Origin: Rivibacter subsaxonicus | Lineage (GTDB): Bacteria > Pseudomonadota > Gammaproteobacteria > Burkholderiales > Burkholderiaceae_C | NCBI RefSeq assembly: GCF_004217215.1 | Contig: NZ_SHKP01000008.1 | Coordinates: forward strand, 62,001 to 126,000 | Direction: 5' to 3' | Length of the DNA stretch: 64,000 nucleotides | Program-made: the position numbers and the translations under genes | In this document: piece by piece, positions 19,207-28,871 of the stretch | Numbering within the stretch: the stretch's first letter is position 1 | How the letters are laid out: every line of letters starts with the position of its first letter | The notes under the pieces: model-generated | The model's database searches: none | Told to the model about the DNA's origin: nothing | The model's input: only the letters and a program-made list of their open reading frames with translations

Positions 19207-21537
19207 ATGAGCCTGTTCAACAAAGTCACCAAGAGCTTCACGTGGGGCCAGCATCAGGTCGTGCTCGAGACCGGTGAGATCGCCCGCCAGTCGGGCGGCG
19301 CCGTCGTCGTCGACATCGAAGGCACCGTCGTGCTCGCCACCGTGGTCGCGCGCACCGAGGCCAAGCCGGGCCAGGACTTCTTTCCGCTGACCGTCGACTA
19401 CATCGAGAAGACCTACGCCGCCGGCAAGATCCCCGGCAGCTTCTTCAAGCGCGAAGGCCGCCCGAGCGAGCTCGAGACGCTGACCAGCCGCCTGATCGAC
19501 CGCCCGCTGCGTCCGCTGTTCCCGGAAGGCTTCTTCAATGAAGTCCAGGTCGTGGTGCACGTGCTTTCGCTGAACCCCGAGGTCTCGGCCGACATCGCCG
19601 CGCTGATCGGTTCGAGCGCCGCGCTGGCCATCTCGGGCATCCCGTTCAACGGCCCGATCGGTGCCGCTCGCGTGGGCTACATCAACGGCGAGTACGTGCT
19701 GAACCCGGGCAAGACCCAGCTCACCGAGTCGAAGATGGATCTGATCGTCGCCGGCACGCAAGCCGCCGTGCTGATGGTGGAGTCCGAAGCCGACCAACTC
19801 AGCGAAGAGGTCATGCTCGGCGGCGTGGTGTTCGGCCATGAGCAGGGCAACATCGCGATCGCCGCGATCAACGAACTGGTGCGTGACGCCGGCAAGCCGG
19901 CCTGGAACTGGCAGCCGCCGGCCAAGGACGAGGACTTCATCGCCAAGGTCAACGGCATTGCCGAAGACAAGCTGCGCGCCGCCTACCAGATCCGCTCCAA
20001 GCAGTCGCGCACGCAAGCCACGCGCGCCGCCTACGCCGAAGTCTTTGCCGCGCTGGGTGCCGATGGCGCCAGCTTCGACAAGGTCAAGGTCGAGGGCCTG
20101 CTGTTCGACATCGAAGCCAAGATCGTTCGCAGCCAGATCCTGGCCGGCGAGCCGCGCATCGACGGTCGCGACACGCGCACCGTGCGCGACATCGAGATCC
20201 GCAGCAGCGTGCTGCCGCGCACCCACGGCTCGGCGCTGTTCACGCGCGGCGAGACGCAGGCGCTGGTGATCGCCACGCTCGGCACCGACCGCGACGCGCA
20301 GCGCATCGACGCGCTGGCCGGCGAGTTCGAAGACCGCTTCATGATGCACTACAACATGCCCCCGTTCGCCACCGGCGAGACGGGCCGTGTTGGCAGCCCC
20401 AAGCGGCGCGAGATCGGCCACGGCCGACTCGCCAAGCGCGCGCTGATCCCGGTGCTGCCGCCGAAGGACGAGTTCGCCTACGCGATCCGCCTGGTCTCGG
20501 AGATCACCGAGAGCAACGGCTCCTCGTCGATGGCCTCGGTGTGCGGCGGCTGCCTCGCGCTGATGGACGCCGGCGTGCCGCTGAAGGCGCACGTGGCCGG
20601 CATCGCGATGGGCCTGATCAAGGACGGCAACCGCTTCGCGGTGCTGACCGACATCCTCGGCGACGAGGATCACCTCGGCGACATGGACTTCAAGGTCGCC
20701 GGCACCACCGGCGGCGTGACCGCGCTGCAGATGGACATCAAGATCCAGGGCATCACCAAGGAGATCATGCAGGTTGCGCTGGCGCAGGCCAAGGAAGCGC
20801 GCCTGCACATCCTCGGCAAGATGGTCGAGGCGATGGGCACGCCCAACACCGAAGTCTCGGAGTTCGCACCGCGTCTGTACACGATGAAGATCAACCCCGA
20901 GAAGATCCGTGACGTGATCGGCAAGGGCGGCGCGGTGATCCGTGCGCTGACCGAGGAAACCGGCACCACGATCGACATCGGCGAAGACGGCACCATCACG
21001 ATCGCCTCGACCGACGGCGAGCGCGCCGCGCTGGCCAAGAAGCGCATCGAGGACATCACGGCCGAGGCCGTGATCGGCCAAGTCTACGAAGGCCCGGTCA
21101 CCAAGATCCTCGACTTCGGTGCGCTGATCAACATCCTGCCGGGCAAGGACGGCCTGTTGCACATCAGCCAGATCGCGCACCAGCGCGTCGAGCGCGTCGA
21201 GGACTTCCTCAAGGAAGGCCAGGTCGTCAAGGTCAAGGTGCTCGAGACCGACGAGAAGGGCCGCATCAAGCTGTCGCTGAAGGCGCTGCTCGAGCGTCCC
21301 GAAGGCATGCCGGAAGACACCGGTGGTGGCTATGACCGTCCGCGTCGCGAAGGCGGCGACCGTGGCGGTTTCCGCGGCGATCGTGGCGACCGCGGCGGTG
21401 ACCGTGGCGGCTATCGCGGTGGAGAGCGCGGCGACCGTGGTTCGCGCCCGGAGCGCACCGAACGCAACGACGCGCCGGCGACCGCCGAGGCTGCGCCGCA
21501 GGGCGACAACGGCTCGAACGAGCCGCAGCAGTCCTGA
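19207..21537 (+). CDS. pnp: Polyribonucleotide nucleotidyltransferase (PNPase) with RGG-rich tail
   Basis: 3'-5' phosphorolytic exoribonuclease and degradosome component, a cytoplasmic trimer. It has 776 residues: two RNase PH domains (about 1-225 and 320-540), a KH domain (about 555-615, [11 protein letters not shown]) and an S1 domain (about 622-692, [17 protein letters not shown]). Beyond residue ~700 a low-complexity tail has repeated RGG/GGDRGG units and then an acidic, Ala/Asn/Gln-rich end. Family members without a tail are about 700 residues, so this is an extension of some 75 residues. Ribosome binding site GGAGA precedes the ATG. Confidence 0.96.
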   Translation: MSLFNKVTKSFTWGQHQVVLETGEIARQSGGAVVVDIEGTVVLATVVARTEAKPGQDFFPLTVDYIEKTYAAGKIPGSFFKREGRPSELETLTSRLIDRPLRPLFPEGFFNEVQVVVHVLSLNPEVSADIAALIGSSAALAISGIPFNGPIGAARVGYINGEYVLNPGKTQLTESKMDLIVAGTQAAVLMVESEADQLSEEVMLGGVVFGHEQGNIAIAAINELVRDAGKPAWNWQPPAKDEDFIAKVNGIAEDKLRAAYQIRSKQSRTQATRAAYAEVFAALGADGASFDKVKVEGLLFDIEAKIVRSQILAGEPRIDGRDTRTVRDIEIRSSVLPRTHGSALFTRGETQALVIATLGTDRDAQRIDALAGEFEDRFMMHYNMPPFATGETGRVGSPKRREIGHGRLAKRALIPVLPPKDEFAYAIRLVSEITESNGSSSMASVCGGCLALMDAGVPLKAHVAGIAMGLIKDGNRFAVLTDILGDEDHLGDMDFKVAGTTGGVTALQMDIKIQGITKEIMQVALAQAKEARLHILGKMVEAMGTPNTEVSEFAPRLYTMKINPEKIRDVIGKGGAVIRALTEETGTTIDIGEDGTITIASTDGERAALAKKRIEDITAEAVIGQVYEGPVTKILDFGALINILPGKDGLLHISQIAHQRVERVEDFLKEGQVVKVKVLETDEKGRIKLSLKALLERPEGMPEDTGGGYDRPRREGGDRGGFRGDRGDRGGDRGGYRGGERGDRGSRPERTERNDAPATAEAAPQGDNGSNEPQQS

Positions 21538-21582
21538 TCGATGGGTGAGTCGGGGCGCGCGAGCGCCCTGGTTCTCGCAAGC

Positions 21583-22569
21583 ATGCAAGCGATCGAGATC
21601 TCCCGCCCCGGCGGCCCCGAGGTACTGACGCCGGTCGAGCGACCGGCGCCGGTGCCTGCGGCCGGCGAGTTGCTGATCGAGGTCAGCGCGTCGGGCGTCA
21701 ACCGTCCCGACGTGTTGCAGCGCCTCGGCGTCTACCCGCCGCCGCCGGGCGCCTCCGACCTGCCGGGTCTGGAGGTGGCCGGCCGCGTGATCGGCGGCAG
21801 TGCCGAGGCCTTGGCGCTGGCCAACGTCGCGATCGGCGACCGGGTCTGCGCATTGACCCATGGCGGTGGCTATGCGCAGCAATGCGTGGCGCCGGCCGGC
21901 CAGGTGCTGCCGGTGCCCAGGGGCCTGAGCGATGTCGAGGCCGCGAGCCTGCCGGAAACCTGTTTCACGGTCTGGATCAACGTCTTCGAGCGTGCTCGCC
22001 TGCAACCCGGCGAGACGCTGCTGGTGCAGGGCGGTGCCAGTGGCATCGGCGTGACCGCGATCCAGATTGCCAAGGCGCTGGGCTCGAAGGTGATCGTCAC
22101 CACCGGCGACGACGAGAAGGGCCGGGCCTGCCTCGCGCTCGGTGCCGACCATGCGATCAACTACAAGACGCAGGACTTCGTGGCCGAGGCGAAGCGCCTG
22201 ACCGCTGGCCGCGGCGTCGACGTGATCCTCGACATGGTGGCCGGCGACTACGTGGCGCGCGAGATCGAGGCCCTGGCCGACGATGGGCGTATCACGATCA
22301 TCGCCGTGCAGGGCGGCGTCAAGGCCGGCTTCGATGCCGGCCAGTTGCTGCGGCGCCGGCTGAGCATCACCGGCTCGACGCTGCGCCCACGCACGGTGGA
22401 ATACAAGGCGCAGATCGCGCGCGCGCTGCGCGAGCGGGTCTGGCCCCTGATCGAGGCCGGGCGTGTCAAGCCGGCGATCCATGCCACCTTCCCGGCGGCG
22501 CAGGCTTCTGCGGCGCATGCGCTGATGGAGTCCGGCAAGCATGTCGGCAAGATCGTGCTGAGCTGGTGA
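21583..22569 (+). CDS. NAD(P)H quinone oxidoreductase, PIG3/zeta-crystallin type
   Basis: 328-residue medium-chain dehydrogenase/reductase that lacks the zinc ligands of alcohol dehydrogenases. It has a GroES-like domain (about 25-110) and a Rossmann domain with the nucleotide motif [20 protein letters not shown] near residue 145. It probably reduces quinones with NADPH; the exact substrate is unknown. The start [15 protein letters not shown] matches relatives; an ATG at 21541 adds 14 residues and is possible. It is only 45 bases after pnp and 14 before tpiA. Confidence 0.85.
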   Translation: MQAIEISRPGGPEVLTPVERPAPVPAAGELLIEVSASGVNRPDVLQRLGVYPPPPGASDLPGLEVAGRVIGGSAEALALANVAIGDRVCALTHGGGYAQQCVAPAGQVLPVPRGLSDVEAASLPETCFTVWINVFERARLQPGETLLVQGGASGIGVTAIQIAKALGSKVIVTTGDDEKGRACLALGADHAINYKTQDFVAEAKRLTAGRGVDVILDMVAGDYVAREIEALADDGRITIIAVQGGVKAGFDAGQLLRRRLSITGSTLRPRTVEYKAQIARALRERVWPLIEAGRVKPAIHATFPAAQASAAHALMESGKHVGKIVLSW

Positions 22570-22583
22570 ACGGAGCCAAGCAG

Positions 22584-23336
22584 ATGACTCAATCGCGTCG
22601 AACCCTGGTCGTCGGCAACTGGAAGATGCACGGCAGCCATGCCGCCAACGAGCAGCTGCTCGAGGCGCTCAAGGCGGCCGGGCCGCTGCCGGCCGATGCC
22701 GCCGTCTGCGTGCCGTTTCCCTACCTGGCGCAGGCCGCCGAGCGGCTGGCGCGCACCGCCTTCGCCTGGGGCGCGCAAGACTGCTCGCAGCACGAGCAGG
22801 GCGCCTACACCGGCGAGGTCTCGGCGCCGATGCTGGCCGACTTCGGCTGCCGCTACGTGATCGTCGGCCACTCCGAGCGCCGCGCGCTTCATGCCGAGTC
22901 CGACCAGTTGGTGGCCGACAAGGCCAAGGCCGCGCTCGCGAAGGGCATCACGCCGATCGTCTGCGTCGGCGAGACGCTGGCCCAGCGCGAAGCCGGCGAG
23001 ACCGAGGCCGTGGTCAAGCGGCAGCTGTCGGCGGTGATCCACACGCTGGCCCATTGCGCCGGCGAGATGGTCGTTGCCTACGAGCCGGTGTGGGCGATCG
23101 GCACCGGTCGCACCGCCAGCCCCGAACAGGCGCAGCAGGTTCATGCATTGCTGCGCGCGCAACTGGCCGCGGCCACGCCGCGCGCGGCACAGATGCAGAT
23201 CCTCTACGGCGGCAGCGTCAAGCCGGACAACGCGGTCGAACTCTTCGCGAAGGCCGACATCGACGGCGGCCTGATCGGCGGCGCCTCGCTGAAGGCGGCC
23301 GACTTCCTCGCGATCTGCCGCGCGGCGCGGGTCTGA
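22584..23336 (+). CDS. tpiA: Triosephosphate isomerase
   Basis: Interconverts dihydroxyacetone phosphate and glyceraldehyde 3-phosphate in glycolysis and gluconeogenesis. It has 250 residues. The catalytic Lys14 is in GNWKMH, the electrophilic His in VGHSERR and the catalytic Glu in [11 protein letters not shown]; the phosphate-binding LYGGSVK is near the end. The start [10 protein letters not shown] at 22584 follows the quinone oxidoreductase by 14 bases. secG follows after 57 bases, as is common in Burkholderiales. Confidence 0.96.
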   Translation: MTQSRRTLVVGNWKMHGSHAANEQLLEALKAAGPLPADAAVCVPFPYLAQAAERLARTAFAWGAQDCSQHEQGAYTGEVSAPMLADFGCRYVIVGHSERRALHAESDQLVADKAKAALAKGITPIVCVGETLAQREAGETEAVVKRQLSAVIHTLAHCAGEMVVAYEPVWAIGTGRTASPEQAQQVHALLRAQLAAATPRAAQMQILYGGSVKPDNAVELFAKADIDGGLIGGASLKAADFLAICRAARV

Positions 23337-23393
23337 GCCCGATCGCCGCGGCCAACCCAACATCAACTATCAAGCTTCCTGGAGTCCTTTGAA

Positions 23394-23795
23394 ATGCAGT
23401 TTCTGACCACCCTCGTTCTCGTCGTGCAGATGCTCTCCGCGGTGGCGATGATCGGCCTCGTGCTGGTGCAACACGGCAAGGGCGCCGACATGGGCGCCTC
23501 CTTCGGTAGCGGTGCCTCGGGCAGCCTGTTCGGCGCCACCGGCAGCGCCAACTTCCTGTCGCGCACGACCGCGGTCTGCGCCGGCATCTTCTTCGTCAGC
23601 ACGCTGGCGCTGGGCTACCTGGCCACGCACCGCGATGCCGGTGCCGGCTCGAGCATCCTCGAGCGTGCGGCACCCGCCGCCTCGGCAGCAAGTGCCGCGA
23701 TCGCGACGCAGATTCCCGGCGCTGCACCGGCTGCCAGCGCGGTGTTGACGCCGGCGCCTGCGGCTTCGGGCGCCGACCAGATTCCGACGCGTTGA
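23394..23795 (+). CDS. secG: Protein translocase subunit SecG
   Basis: 133-residue inner-membrane component of SecYEG. Two membrane segments (about 3-22 and 52-72) flank the conserved HGKGADMGASFGSGASGSLFG loop. The C-terminal 55 residues are Ala/Pro-rich and variable, longer than the E. coli protein (110 residues). No terminator is visible before the downstream tRNA gene. Confidence 0.93.
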   Translation: MQFLTTLVLVVQMLSAVAMIGLVLVQHGKGADMGASFGSGASGSLFGATGSANFLSRTTAVCAGIFFVSTLALGYLATHRDAGAGSSILERAAPAASAASAAIATQIPGAAPAASAVLTPAPAASGADQIPTR

Positions 23796-23831
23796 AGTTG
23801 CGCGATTCCAATGGCGCAGTGCACCAAAATG

Positions 23832-23861
23832 TTGGATCGGCACTTCGTTTGACGCTAGAAT
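23832..23861 (+). promoter_or_regulatory. Possible sigma-70 promoter upstream of tRNA-Leu
   Basis: TTGGAT (23832-23837) and TAGAAT (23856-23861) are separated by 18 bases, in the right place to transcribe the tRNA 95 bases downstream and possibly the nuo operon. An inverted pair CTGTTCGG/CCGAACAG follows (23868-23875 and 23896-23903). Confidence 0.5.
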
Positions 23862-23889
23862 CTCTGGCTGTTCGGTGAGCCATTCCTCA

Positions 23890-23902
23890 AGCCAGCCGAA
23901 CA
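23890..23902 (+). repeat. 13-base direct repeat upstream of tRNA-Leu (partner at 24214-24226)
   Basis: AGCCAGCCGAACA occurs here and again at 24214-24226, where its last base is the first base of the nuoA ATG. The two copies flank the tRNA gene 324 bases apart. No other sign of insertion is seen. Confidence 0.5.
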
Positions 23903-23955
23903 GTATTTCCGAGCCTGCGATGTTCGAGCACGAAGCGAGCATCACGGCCACCGGA

Positions 23956-24040
23956 GCCGTCGTGGTGAAATTGGTAGACACGCTATCTTGAGGGGGTAGT
24001 GGCGAAAGCTGTGCGAGTTCGAGTCTCGCCGACGGCACCA
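23956..24040 (+). tRNA. tRNA-Leu (anticodon GAG)
   Basis: 85 bases with encoded CCA. The acceptor arms GCCGTCG and CGACGGC pair fully. The D-arm region GTGGTGAAATTGGTAGACAC is typical of tRNA-Leu, the anticodon stem CTATC/GGTAG encloses TTGAGGG giving anticodon GAG, the variable arm is long (class II), and the T-arm contains GTTCGAGTC. It lies between secG and nuoA, a conserved Burkholderiales location. Confidence 0.96.
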
Positions 24041-24225
24041 ACGAATTGATGAACGTGGATCGGGCGCCAAATGGCCCCGGTCCAGCGCCCTGACAGCAAT
24101 GAACAGGGGACCGGGCGCGCTGCAAGTGCGACGGGGTCGCAAGGTGGACCCGGTTGTGCCAGCGCGCTTTGTTTTGTCCGGACGACAATAGCCTGTGGTT
24201 TACCCGCGCAGAGAGCCAGCCGAAC

Positions 24226-24585
24226 ATGAGCCTTGACCAGTACCTGCCCGTGATCCTGTTCATCCTGGTTGGCGTGGCGGTCGGCGTGGCGCCCCAGGTG
24301 CTCGGTTTCATCTTCGGCCCGCGCAAGCCCGATGCGGCCAAGAACAGTCCCTACGAATGCGGCTTCGAGGCCTTCGAGGACGCGCGCATGAAGTTCGACG
24401 TGCGCTACTACCTCGTCGCGATCCTGTTCATCCTCTTTGATCTCGAGATCGCGTTCCTCTTTCCGTGGGCGGTCTCGCTCAACGAGATCGGCGCCACCGG
24501 CTTCTGGGCCATGATGATCTTCCTCGCCATCCTCGTCGTCGGCTTTGCCTACGAGTGGAAAAAGGGCGCCCTCGACTGGGAATGA
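24226..24585 (+). CDS. nuoA: NADH-quinone oxidoreductase subunit A
   Basis: 119-residue membrane-arm subunit of complex I with three membrane segments. The family motif [19 protein letters not shown] and [23 protein letters not shown] are seen. The start MSLDQYLPV at 24226 is chosen over an upstream extension. The 185-base spacer after the tRNA contains hairpins CCCGGTCC/GGACCGGG (about 24076-24124) and TTGTCCGGACGACAA (about 24174-24188), possibly regulatory. First gene of a 14-gene operon. Confidence 0.96.
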   Translation: MSLDQYLPVILFILVGVAVGVAPQVLGFIFGPRKPDAAKNSPYECGFEAFEDARMKFDVRYYLVAILFILFDLEIAFLFPWAVSLNEIGATGFWAMMIFLAILVVGFAYEWKKGALDWE

Positions 24586-24609
24586 ACGCAGACTTCAACG
24601 GAGTAGCAC

Positions 24610-25086
24610 ATGGGCATTGAAGGCGTTCTCAGCGAAGGCTTCATCACCACCTCGGCCGACAAGCTGATCAACTGGTCCAAGACCGGCTCGCTGTGGCCGA
24701 TGACCTTCGGCTTGGCCTGCTGCGCGGTCGAGATGATGCATGCGGGCGCGGCCCGCTACGACATCGACCGCTTCGGCATGCTGTTCCGGCCGAGCCCGCG
24801 CCAGAGCGACCTGATGATCGTCGCCGGCACGCTGTGCAACAAGATGGCGCCGGCGCTGCGCAAGGTCTACGACCAGATGGCCGAGCCGCGCTGGGTCATC
24901 AGCATGGGTTCCTGCGCCAACGGCGGCGGCTACTACCACTACAGCTACTCGGTGGTGCGCGGCTGCGACCGCATCGTGCCGGTCGACGTCTACGTGCCGG
25001 GCTGCCCGCCGACCGCCGAGGCGCTGCTCTACGGCGTGCTGCAGCTGCAGAGCAAGATCCGGCGCGAAAACACCATCGCGCGCTGA
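24610..25086 (+). CDS. nuoB: NADH-quinone oxidoreductase subunit B
   Basis: 158-residue peripheral-arm subunit holding the last cluster N2, which passes electrons to quinone. The cluster cysteines are visible in [17 protein letters not shown] and [10 protein letters not shown]. Full length for the beta/alpha-proteobacterial form. It lies 24 bases after nuoA and 16 before nuoC. Confidence 0.97.
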   Translation: MGIEGVLSEGFITTSADKLINWSKTGSLWPMTFGLACCAVEMMHAGAARYDIDRFGMLFRPSPRQSDLMIVAGTLCNKMAPALRKVYDQMAEPRWVISMGSCANGGGYYHYSYSVVRGCDRIVPVDVYVPGCPPTAEALLYGVLQLQSKIRRENTIAR

Positions 25087-25102
25087 GCCGGACCGAGGAT
25101 CC

Positions 25103-25711
25103 ATGGACCACAAACTCGACCTGCTGCAGCCGGCCCTCGTTGCCGCGCTGGGCGACAAGATCGTCGCGCTGGTGCGCGACCGCGGCGAACTCACGCTCAC
25201 CGTGCGCGCCGACCAGTACCTGGCCATTGCCCGCACGCTGCGCGACGACGCAACGCTAGCCTTCGAGCAGCTGATCGACCTCTGCGGTCTCGACTATTCG
25301 AGCTACAAGGATGGCGCCTCGCCGTTGGCCGAAGGTCCGCGCTACTGCGTGGTCTCGCACCTTCTTTCGGTGCGTCACAACTGGCGCCTGCGCCTCAAGG
25401 CTTTCTGCCCCGAGGACGATCTGCCGCTGGTCGACTCATTGACCGGCGTCTGGAGCGCGGCCGAGTGGTTCGAGCGCGAGGCCTTCGACATGTGCGGCAT
25501 CGTCTTCGACGGTCACGCCGACCTGCGCCGCATCCTCACCGACTACGGCTTCATCGGCCATCCGCTGCGCAAGGACTTCCCGGTCTCGGGCCATGTCGAG
25601 ATGCGCTACGACCCCGAGCAGCAGCGCGTGATCTACCAGCCGGTGACGATCGAGCCGCGCGAGATCACGCCGCGCATCATCCGCGAAGAGAACTACGGCG
25701 GGCTGCAGTGA
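25103..25711 (+). CDS. nuoC: NADH-quinone oxidoreductase subunit C
   Basis: 202-residue peripheral-arm subunit (30 kDa type), separate from NuoD, unlike the NuoCD fusion of E. coli. The signature [31 protein letters not shown] is present near residues 115-150. The stop TGA overlaps the ATG of nuoD by one base. Confidence 0.97.
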   Translation: MDHKLDLLQPALVAALGDKIVALVRDRGELTLTVRADQYLAIARTLRDDATLAFEQLIDLCGLDYSSYKDGASPLAEGPRYCVVSHLLSVRHNWRLRLKAFCPEDDLPLVDSLTGVWSAAEWFEREAFDMCGIVFDGHADLRRILTDYGFIGHPLRKDFPVSGHVEMRYDPEQQRVIYQPVTIEPREITPRIIREENYGGLQ

Positions 25712-26964
25712 TGTCAGAGATCAAGAACTACACGCTGAACTTCGGTCCTCAGCACCCGGCCGCGCACGGTGTGCTGCGCCTGGTGCTCGAACTCGACGGC
25801 GAGGTGATCCAGCGCGCCGATCCGCACATCGGCCTGCTGCACCGCGCGACTGAAAAGCTCGCCGAATCCAAGACCTACATCCAGTCGCTGCCCTACATGG
25901 ACCGGCTGGACTACGTCTCGATGATGTGCAACGAGCACGCCTACTGCCTGGCCATCGAGAAGCTGCTCGGCGTCGACGTGCCGGTGCGCGCGCAGTACAT
26001 CCGCGTGATGTTCAGCGAGATCACGCGGCTGCTGAACCACCTGATGTGGATCGGCGCCCACGGCCTCGACTGCGGCGCGATGAACGTGCTGATCTACGCC
26101 TTCCGCGAGCGCGAAGACCTGTTCGACATGTACGAGGCGGTCTCGGGCGCGCGCATGCACGCGGCCTACTTCCGTCCGGGCGGCGTCTACCGCGACCTGC
26201 CTGACTCGATGCCGCAGTACAAGCACTCGAAGATCCGCAACGCCAAGGCGCTCGCGAAGATGAACGAGAACCGTGGCGGCTCGCTGCTCGACTTCATCGA
26301 GCAGTTCTGTGCCAGCTTCGACGGCCGGGTCGACGAGTACGAGACGCTGCTGACCGACAACCGCATCTGGAAGCAGCGCACCGTCGGCATCGGCGTCGTC
26401 TCGCCCGAGCGTGCGCTGAACCTCGGCTTCACCGGCCCGATGCTGCGCGGCTCCGGCGTCGAGTGGGACCTGCGCAAGAAGCAGCCCTACGACGTCTACG
26501 AACACCTCGACTTCGACATCCCGGTCGGCGTCAACGGCGACTGCTACGACCGCTACCTGGTTCGCGTCGAGGAGATGCGCCAGAGCAACCGCATCATCAA
26601 GCAGTGCATCGCCTGGCTGCGCGCCAACCCTGGCCCGGTGATCACCGACAACCACAAGGTGGCGCCGCCCTCGCGGCTCGAGATGAAGTCGAGCATGGAG
26701 GAGTTGATCCACCACTTCAAGCTCTTTACCGAAGGCTTCCACGTGCCCGAAGGCGAGGCCTACGCGGCGGTCGAGCACCCCAAGGGCGAGTTCGGCATCT
26801 ATCTCGTCAGCGACGGTGCCAACAAGCCCTACCGACTCAAGATCCGCGCCCCGGGCTTCGCGCATCTGGCGGCGATGGACGAGATGTCGCGCGGCCACAT
26901 GATTGCCGACGCGGTGGCGGTGATCGGCACGATGGACATCGTGTTCGGCGAGATCGACCGATGA
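25711..26964 (+). CDS. nuoD: NADH-quinone oxidoreductase subunit D
   Basis: 417-residue 49 kDa-type subunit that forms the quinone site with NuoB and is related to the large subunit of NiFe hydrogenases. N-terminal [14 protein letters not shown] carries the quinone-site His, followed by HRATEKL, and the C-terminal end IVFGEIDR is the family ending. The start overlaps the nuoC stop and its stop overlaps the nuoE start (ATGA). Confidence 0.97.
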   Translation: MSEIKNYTLNFGPQHPAAHGVLRLVLELDGEVIQRADPHIGLLHRATEKLAESKTYIQSLPYMDRLDYVSMMCNEHAYCLAIEKLLGVDVPVRAQYIRVMFSEITRLLNHLMWIGAHGLDCGAMNVLIYAFREREDLFDMYEAVSGARMHAAYFRPGGVYRDLPDSMPQYKHSKIRNAKALAKMNENRGGSLLDFIEQFCASFDGRVDEYETLLTDNRIWKQRTVGIGVVSPERALNLGFTGPMLRGSGVEWDLRKKQPYDVYEHLDFDIPVGVNGDCYDRYLVRVEEMRQSNRIIKQCIAWLRANPGPVITDNHKVAPPSRLEMKSSMEELIHHFKLFTEGFHVPEGEAYAAVEHPKGEFGIYLVSDGANKPYRLKIRAPGFAHLAAMDEMSRGHMIADAVAVIGTMDIVFGEIDR

Positions 26965-27506
26965 GCAGCCCCGAGCCGCAGGCGAGCAACATGGATTTCA
27001 GTGAACAGACCCTCGCGCGCTTCCAACGCGAGATCGCCAAGTACCCGGTCGAGCACAAGGCCTCGGCCGTGATGGCCTGCCTGGCGATCGTCCAGCACGA
27101 GCAGGGCTTCGTCTCGCCCGAGGCCGAAGAGGGCATCGCAGCGATCCTCGGCATGGCGCCGATCGCGGTGCACGAGGTCACGACCTTCTACAACATGTAC
27201 AACCAGCAGCCGGTCGGCCAGTTCAAGCTGAACGTCTGCACCAACCTGCCGTGCCAGCTGCGCAACGGCCAGACCGCGCTCGAGCATGTCTGCGGCCGGC
27301 TCGGCGTCGAGCCCTACGGCAGCACGGCCGACGGCGTGTTCACCGTGCAGCCCAGCGAGTGCCTGGGCGCCTGCGCCGACGCGCCGGTGATGCTGGTCAA
27401 CGATCGCCAGATGCTGAGCTTCATGGACGAGCAGCGCCTCGATGAGCTGCTGGCCACGCTGCAGGCCCACGCCGCCGCCCACCCCGTGGCGCAGCACAAG
27501 AAGTAA
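26961..27506 (+). CDS. nuoE: NADH-quinone oxidoreductase subunit E
   Basis: 181-residue 24 kDa-type subunit with the thioredoxin-like [2Fe-2S] cluster N1a. The four ligands lie in CTNLPC and CLGAC. The longer Nterm [10 protein letters not shown] and a His/Ala-rich C-terminal tail ([12 protein letters not shown]) are variable. Its start overlaps nuoD and nuoF follows after 13 bases. Confidence 0.96.
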   Translation: MSSPEPQASNMDFSEQTLARFQREIAKYPVEHKASAVMACLAIVQHEQGFVSPEAEEGIAAILGMAPIAVHEVTTFYNMYNQQPVGQFKLNVCTNLPCQLRNGQTALEHVCGRLGVEPYGSTADGVFTVQPSECLGACADAPVMLVNDRQMLSFMDEQRLDELLATLQAHAAAHPVAQHKK

Positions 27507-27519
27507 GGACGCGACGACC

Positions 27520-28869
27520 ATGCTCGACCTGTCCAAGTTCCAGGCCACCGGCCGCGAGACCTGCTTCCACGACCGCCACATCGGCCCGCAGATCGTTGCC
27601 GGCCTCGATGGCAGCAACTGGCGTCTGCAGGACTACGTGGCACGCGGCGGCTATGCCGCCCTCAGGAAGATCCTGGCCGCCGACGGCGGCATGACGCCCG
27701 ACCAGGTGATCGCCGAAGTGAAACTCTCGGCGCTGCGCGGCCGTGGCGGCGCGGGCTTCCCGACCGGCCTGAAGTGGAGCTTCATGCCGCGTCAGTTTCC
27801 GGGCCAGAAGTACTTGGTCTGCAATTCCGACGAAGGCGAGCCGGGCACCTGCAAGGACCGCGACATCCTCGCCTACAACCCGCACATCGTGATCGAGGGC
27901 ATGGCGATCGCCGCCTACGCGATGGGCATCAGCGTCGGCTACAACTACATCCACGGCGAGATCTTCGAGATCTATGATCGCTTCGAGGCTGCGCTCGAAG
28001 AAGCGCGCGCTGCGGGCTTCCTCGGCGACAAGATCCTGGGATCCGGCTTCAGCTTCCAGCTCCACGCCTTCCACGGCTTCGGCGCCTACATCTGCGGCGA
28101 AGAGACCGCGCTGCTCGAGTCGCTCGAGGGCAAGAAGGGCCAGCCGCGCTTCAAGCCGCCGTTCCCGGCCAGCTACGGCCTCTACGGCAAGCCGACCACG
28201 ATCAACAACACCGAGACCTTCGCCGCGGTGCCGTGGATCATCCGCAACGGCGGCCAGGCCTACCTCGAGTGCGGCAAGCCCAACAACGGCGGCACCAAGC
28301 TGTTCTCGGTGGTCGGCGATGTCGAGCGGCCGGGCAACTACGAGGTGCCGATGGGCACCCCGTTTGCCAAGCTGCTCGAACTGGCCGGTGGCGTGAAGGG
28401 CGGGGCGCAGGGGCGCAAGCTCAAGGCAGTGATCCCGGGCGGTTCATCGGCGCCGGTGCTGCCGGCGTCCATCATGATGGACTGCACGATGGACTACGAC
28501 AGCATCGCCAAGGCCGGCTCGATGCTGGGTTCGGGCGCGGTGATCGTGATGAACGACTCGCGCTGCATGGTGAAAAGCCTGCTGCGGCTGAGCTACTTCT
28601 ACATGCACGAGTCCTGCGGTCAGTGCACGCCGTGTCGCGAGGGCACGGGCTGGCTGTGGCGCATGGTCGATCGCATTGCCAAGGGCCAGGGCCGACCCGA
28701 AGACATCGCGCTGCTCGACTCGGTGGCCGACAACATCAAGGGCCGCACCATCTGCGCCCTCGGTGACGCCGCCGCGATGCCGGTGCAGGCGATGCTCAAG
28801 CACTTCCGCGACGAGTTCGTCTACCTGATCGAACACAAGACCGCCAAGGTCGCAGCGGCGACTGTCTGA
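27520..28869 (+). CDS. nuoF: NADH-quinone oxidoreductase subunit F
   Basis: 449-residue 51 kDa-type subunit that binds NADH, FMN and cluster N3. The glycine-rich NADH loop [13 protein letters not shown] is near residue 75, the FMN-binding region contains [14 protein letters not shown], and the cluster cysteines are in [11 protein letters not shown] plus a later Cys in TICALGDAA. The start MLDLSKFQ follows GTAAGGACG. It overlaps nothing; nuoG begins 2 bases later. Confidence 0.97.
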   Translation: MLDLSKFQATGRETCFHDRHIGPQIVAGLDGSNWRLQDYVARGGYAALRKILAADGGMTPDQVIAEVKLSALRGRGGAGFPTGLKWSFMPRQFPGQKYLVCNSDEGEPGTCKDRDILAYNPHIVIEGMAIAAYAMGISVGYNYIHGEIFEIYDRFEAALEEARAAGFLGDKILGSGFSFQLHAFHGFGAYICGEETALLESLEGKKGQPRFKPPFPASYGLYGKPTTINNTETFAAVPWIIRNGGQAYLECGKPNNGGTKLFSVVGDVERPGNYEVPMGTPFAKLLELAGGVKGGAQGRKLKAVIPGGSSAPVLPASIMMDCTMDYDSIAKAGSMLGSGAVIVMNDSRCMVKSLLRLSYFYMHESCGQCTPCREGTGWLWRMVDRIAKGQGRPEDIALLDSVADNIKGRTICALGDAAAMPVQAMLKHFRDEFVYLIEHKTAKVAAATV

Positions 28870-28871
28870 AC

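Noticed and set aside
19030-22542. 1170-codon open frame on the minus strand across pnp and the quinone oxidoreductase gene
   Set aside because: It lies opposite real genes, has a Gln/Arg/His/Asp-rich composition typical of antisense frames in GC-rich coding DNA, and shows no family motif.
23864-23903. CTGTTCGG/CCGAACAG inverted pair after secG as a terminator
   Set aside because: The loop is 20 bases and no T-run follows the right arm, and a probable promoter lies just before it. It may be a protein site but not a convincing terminator.
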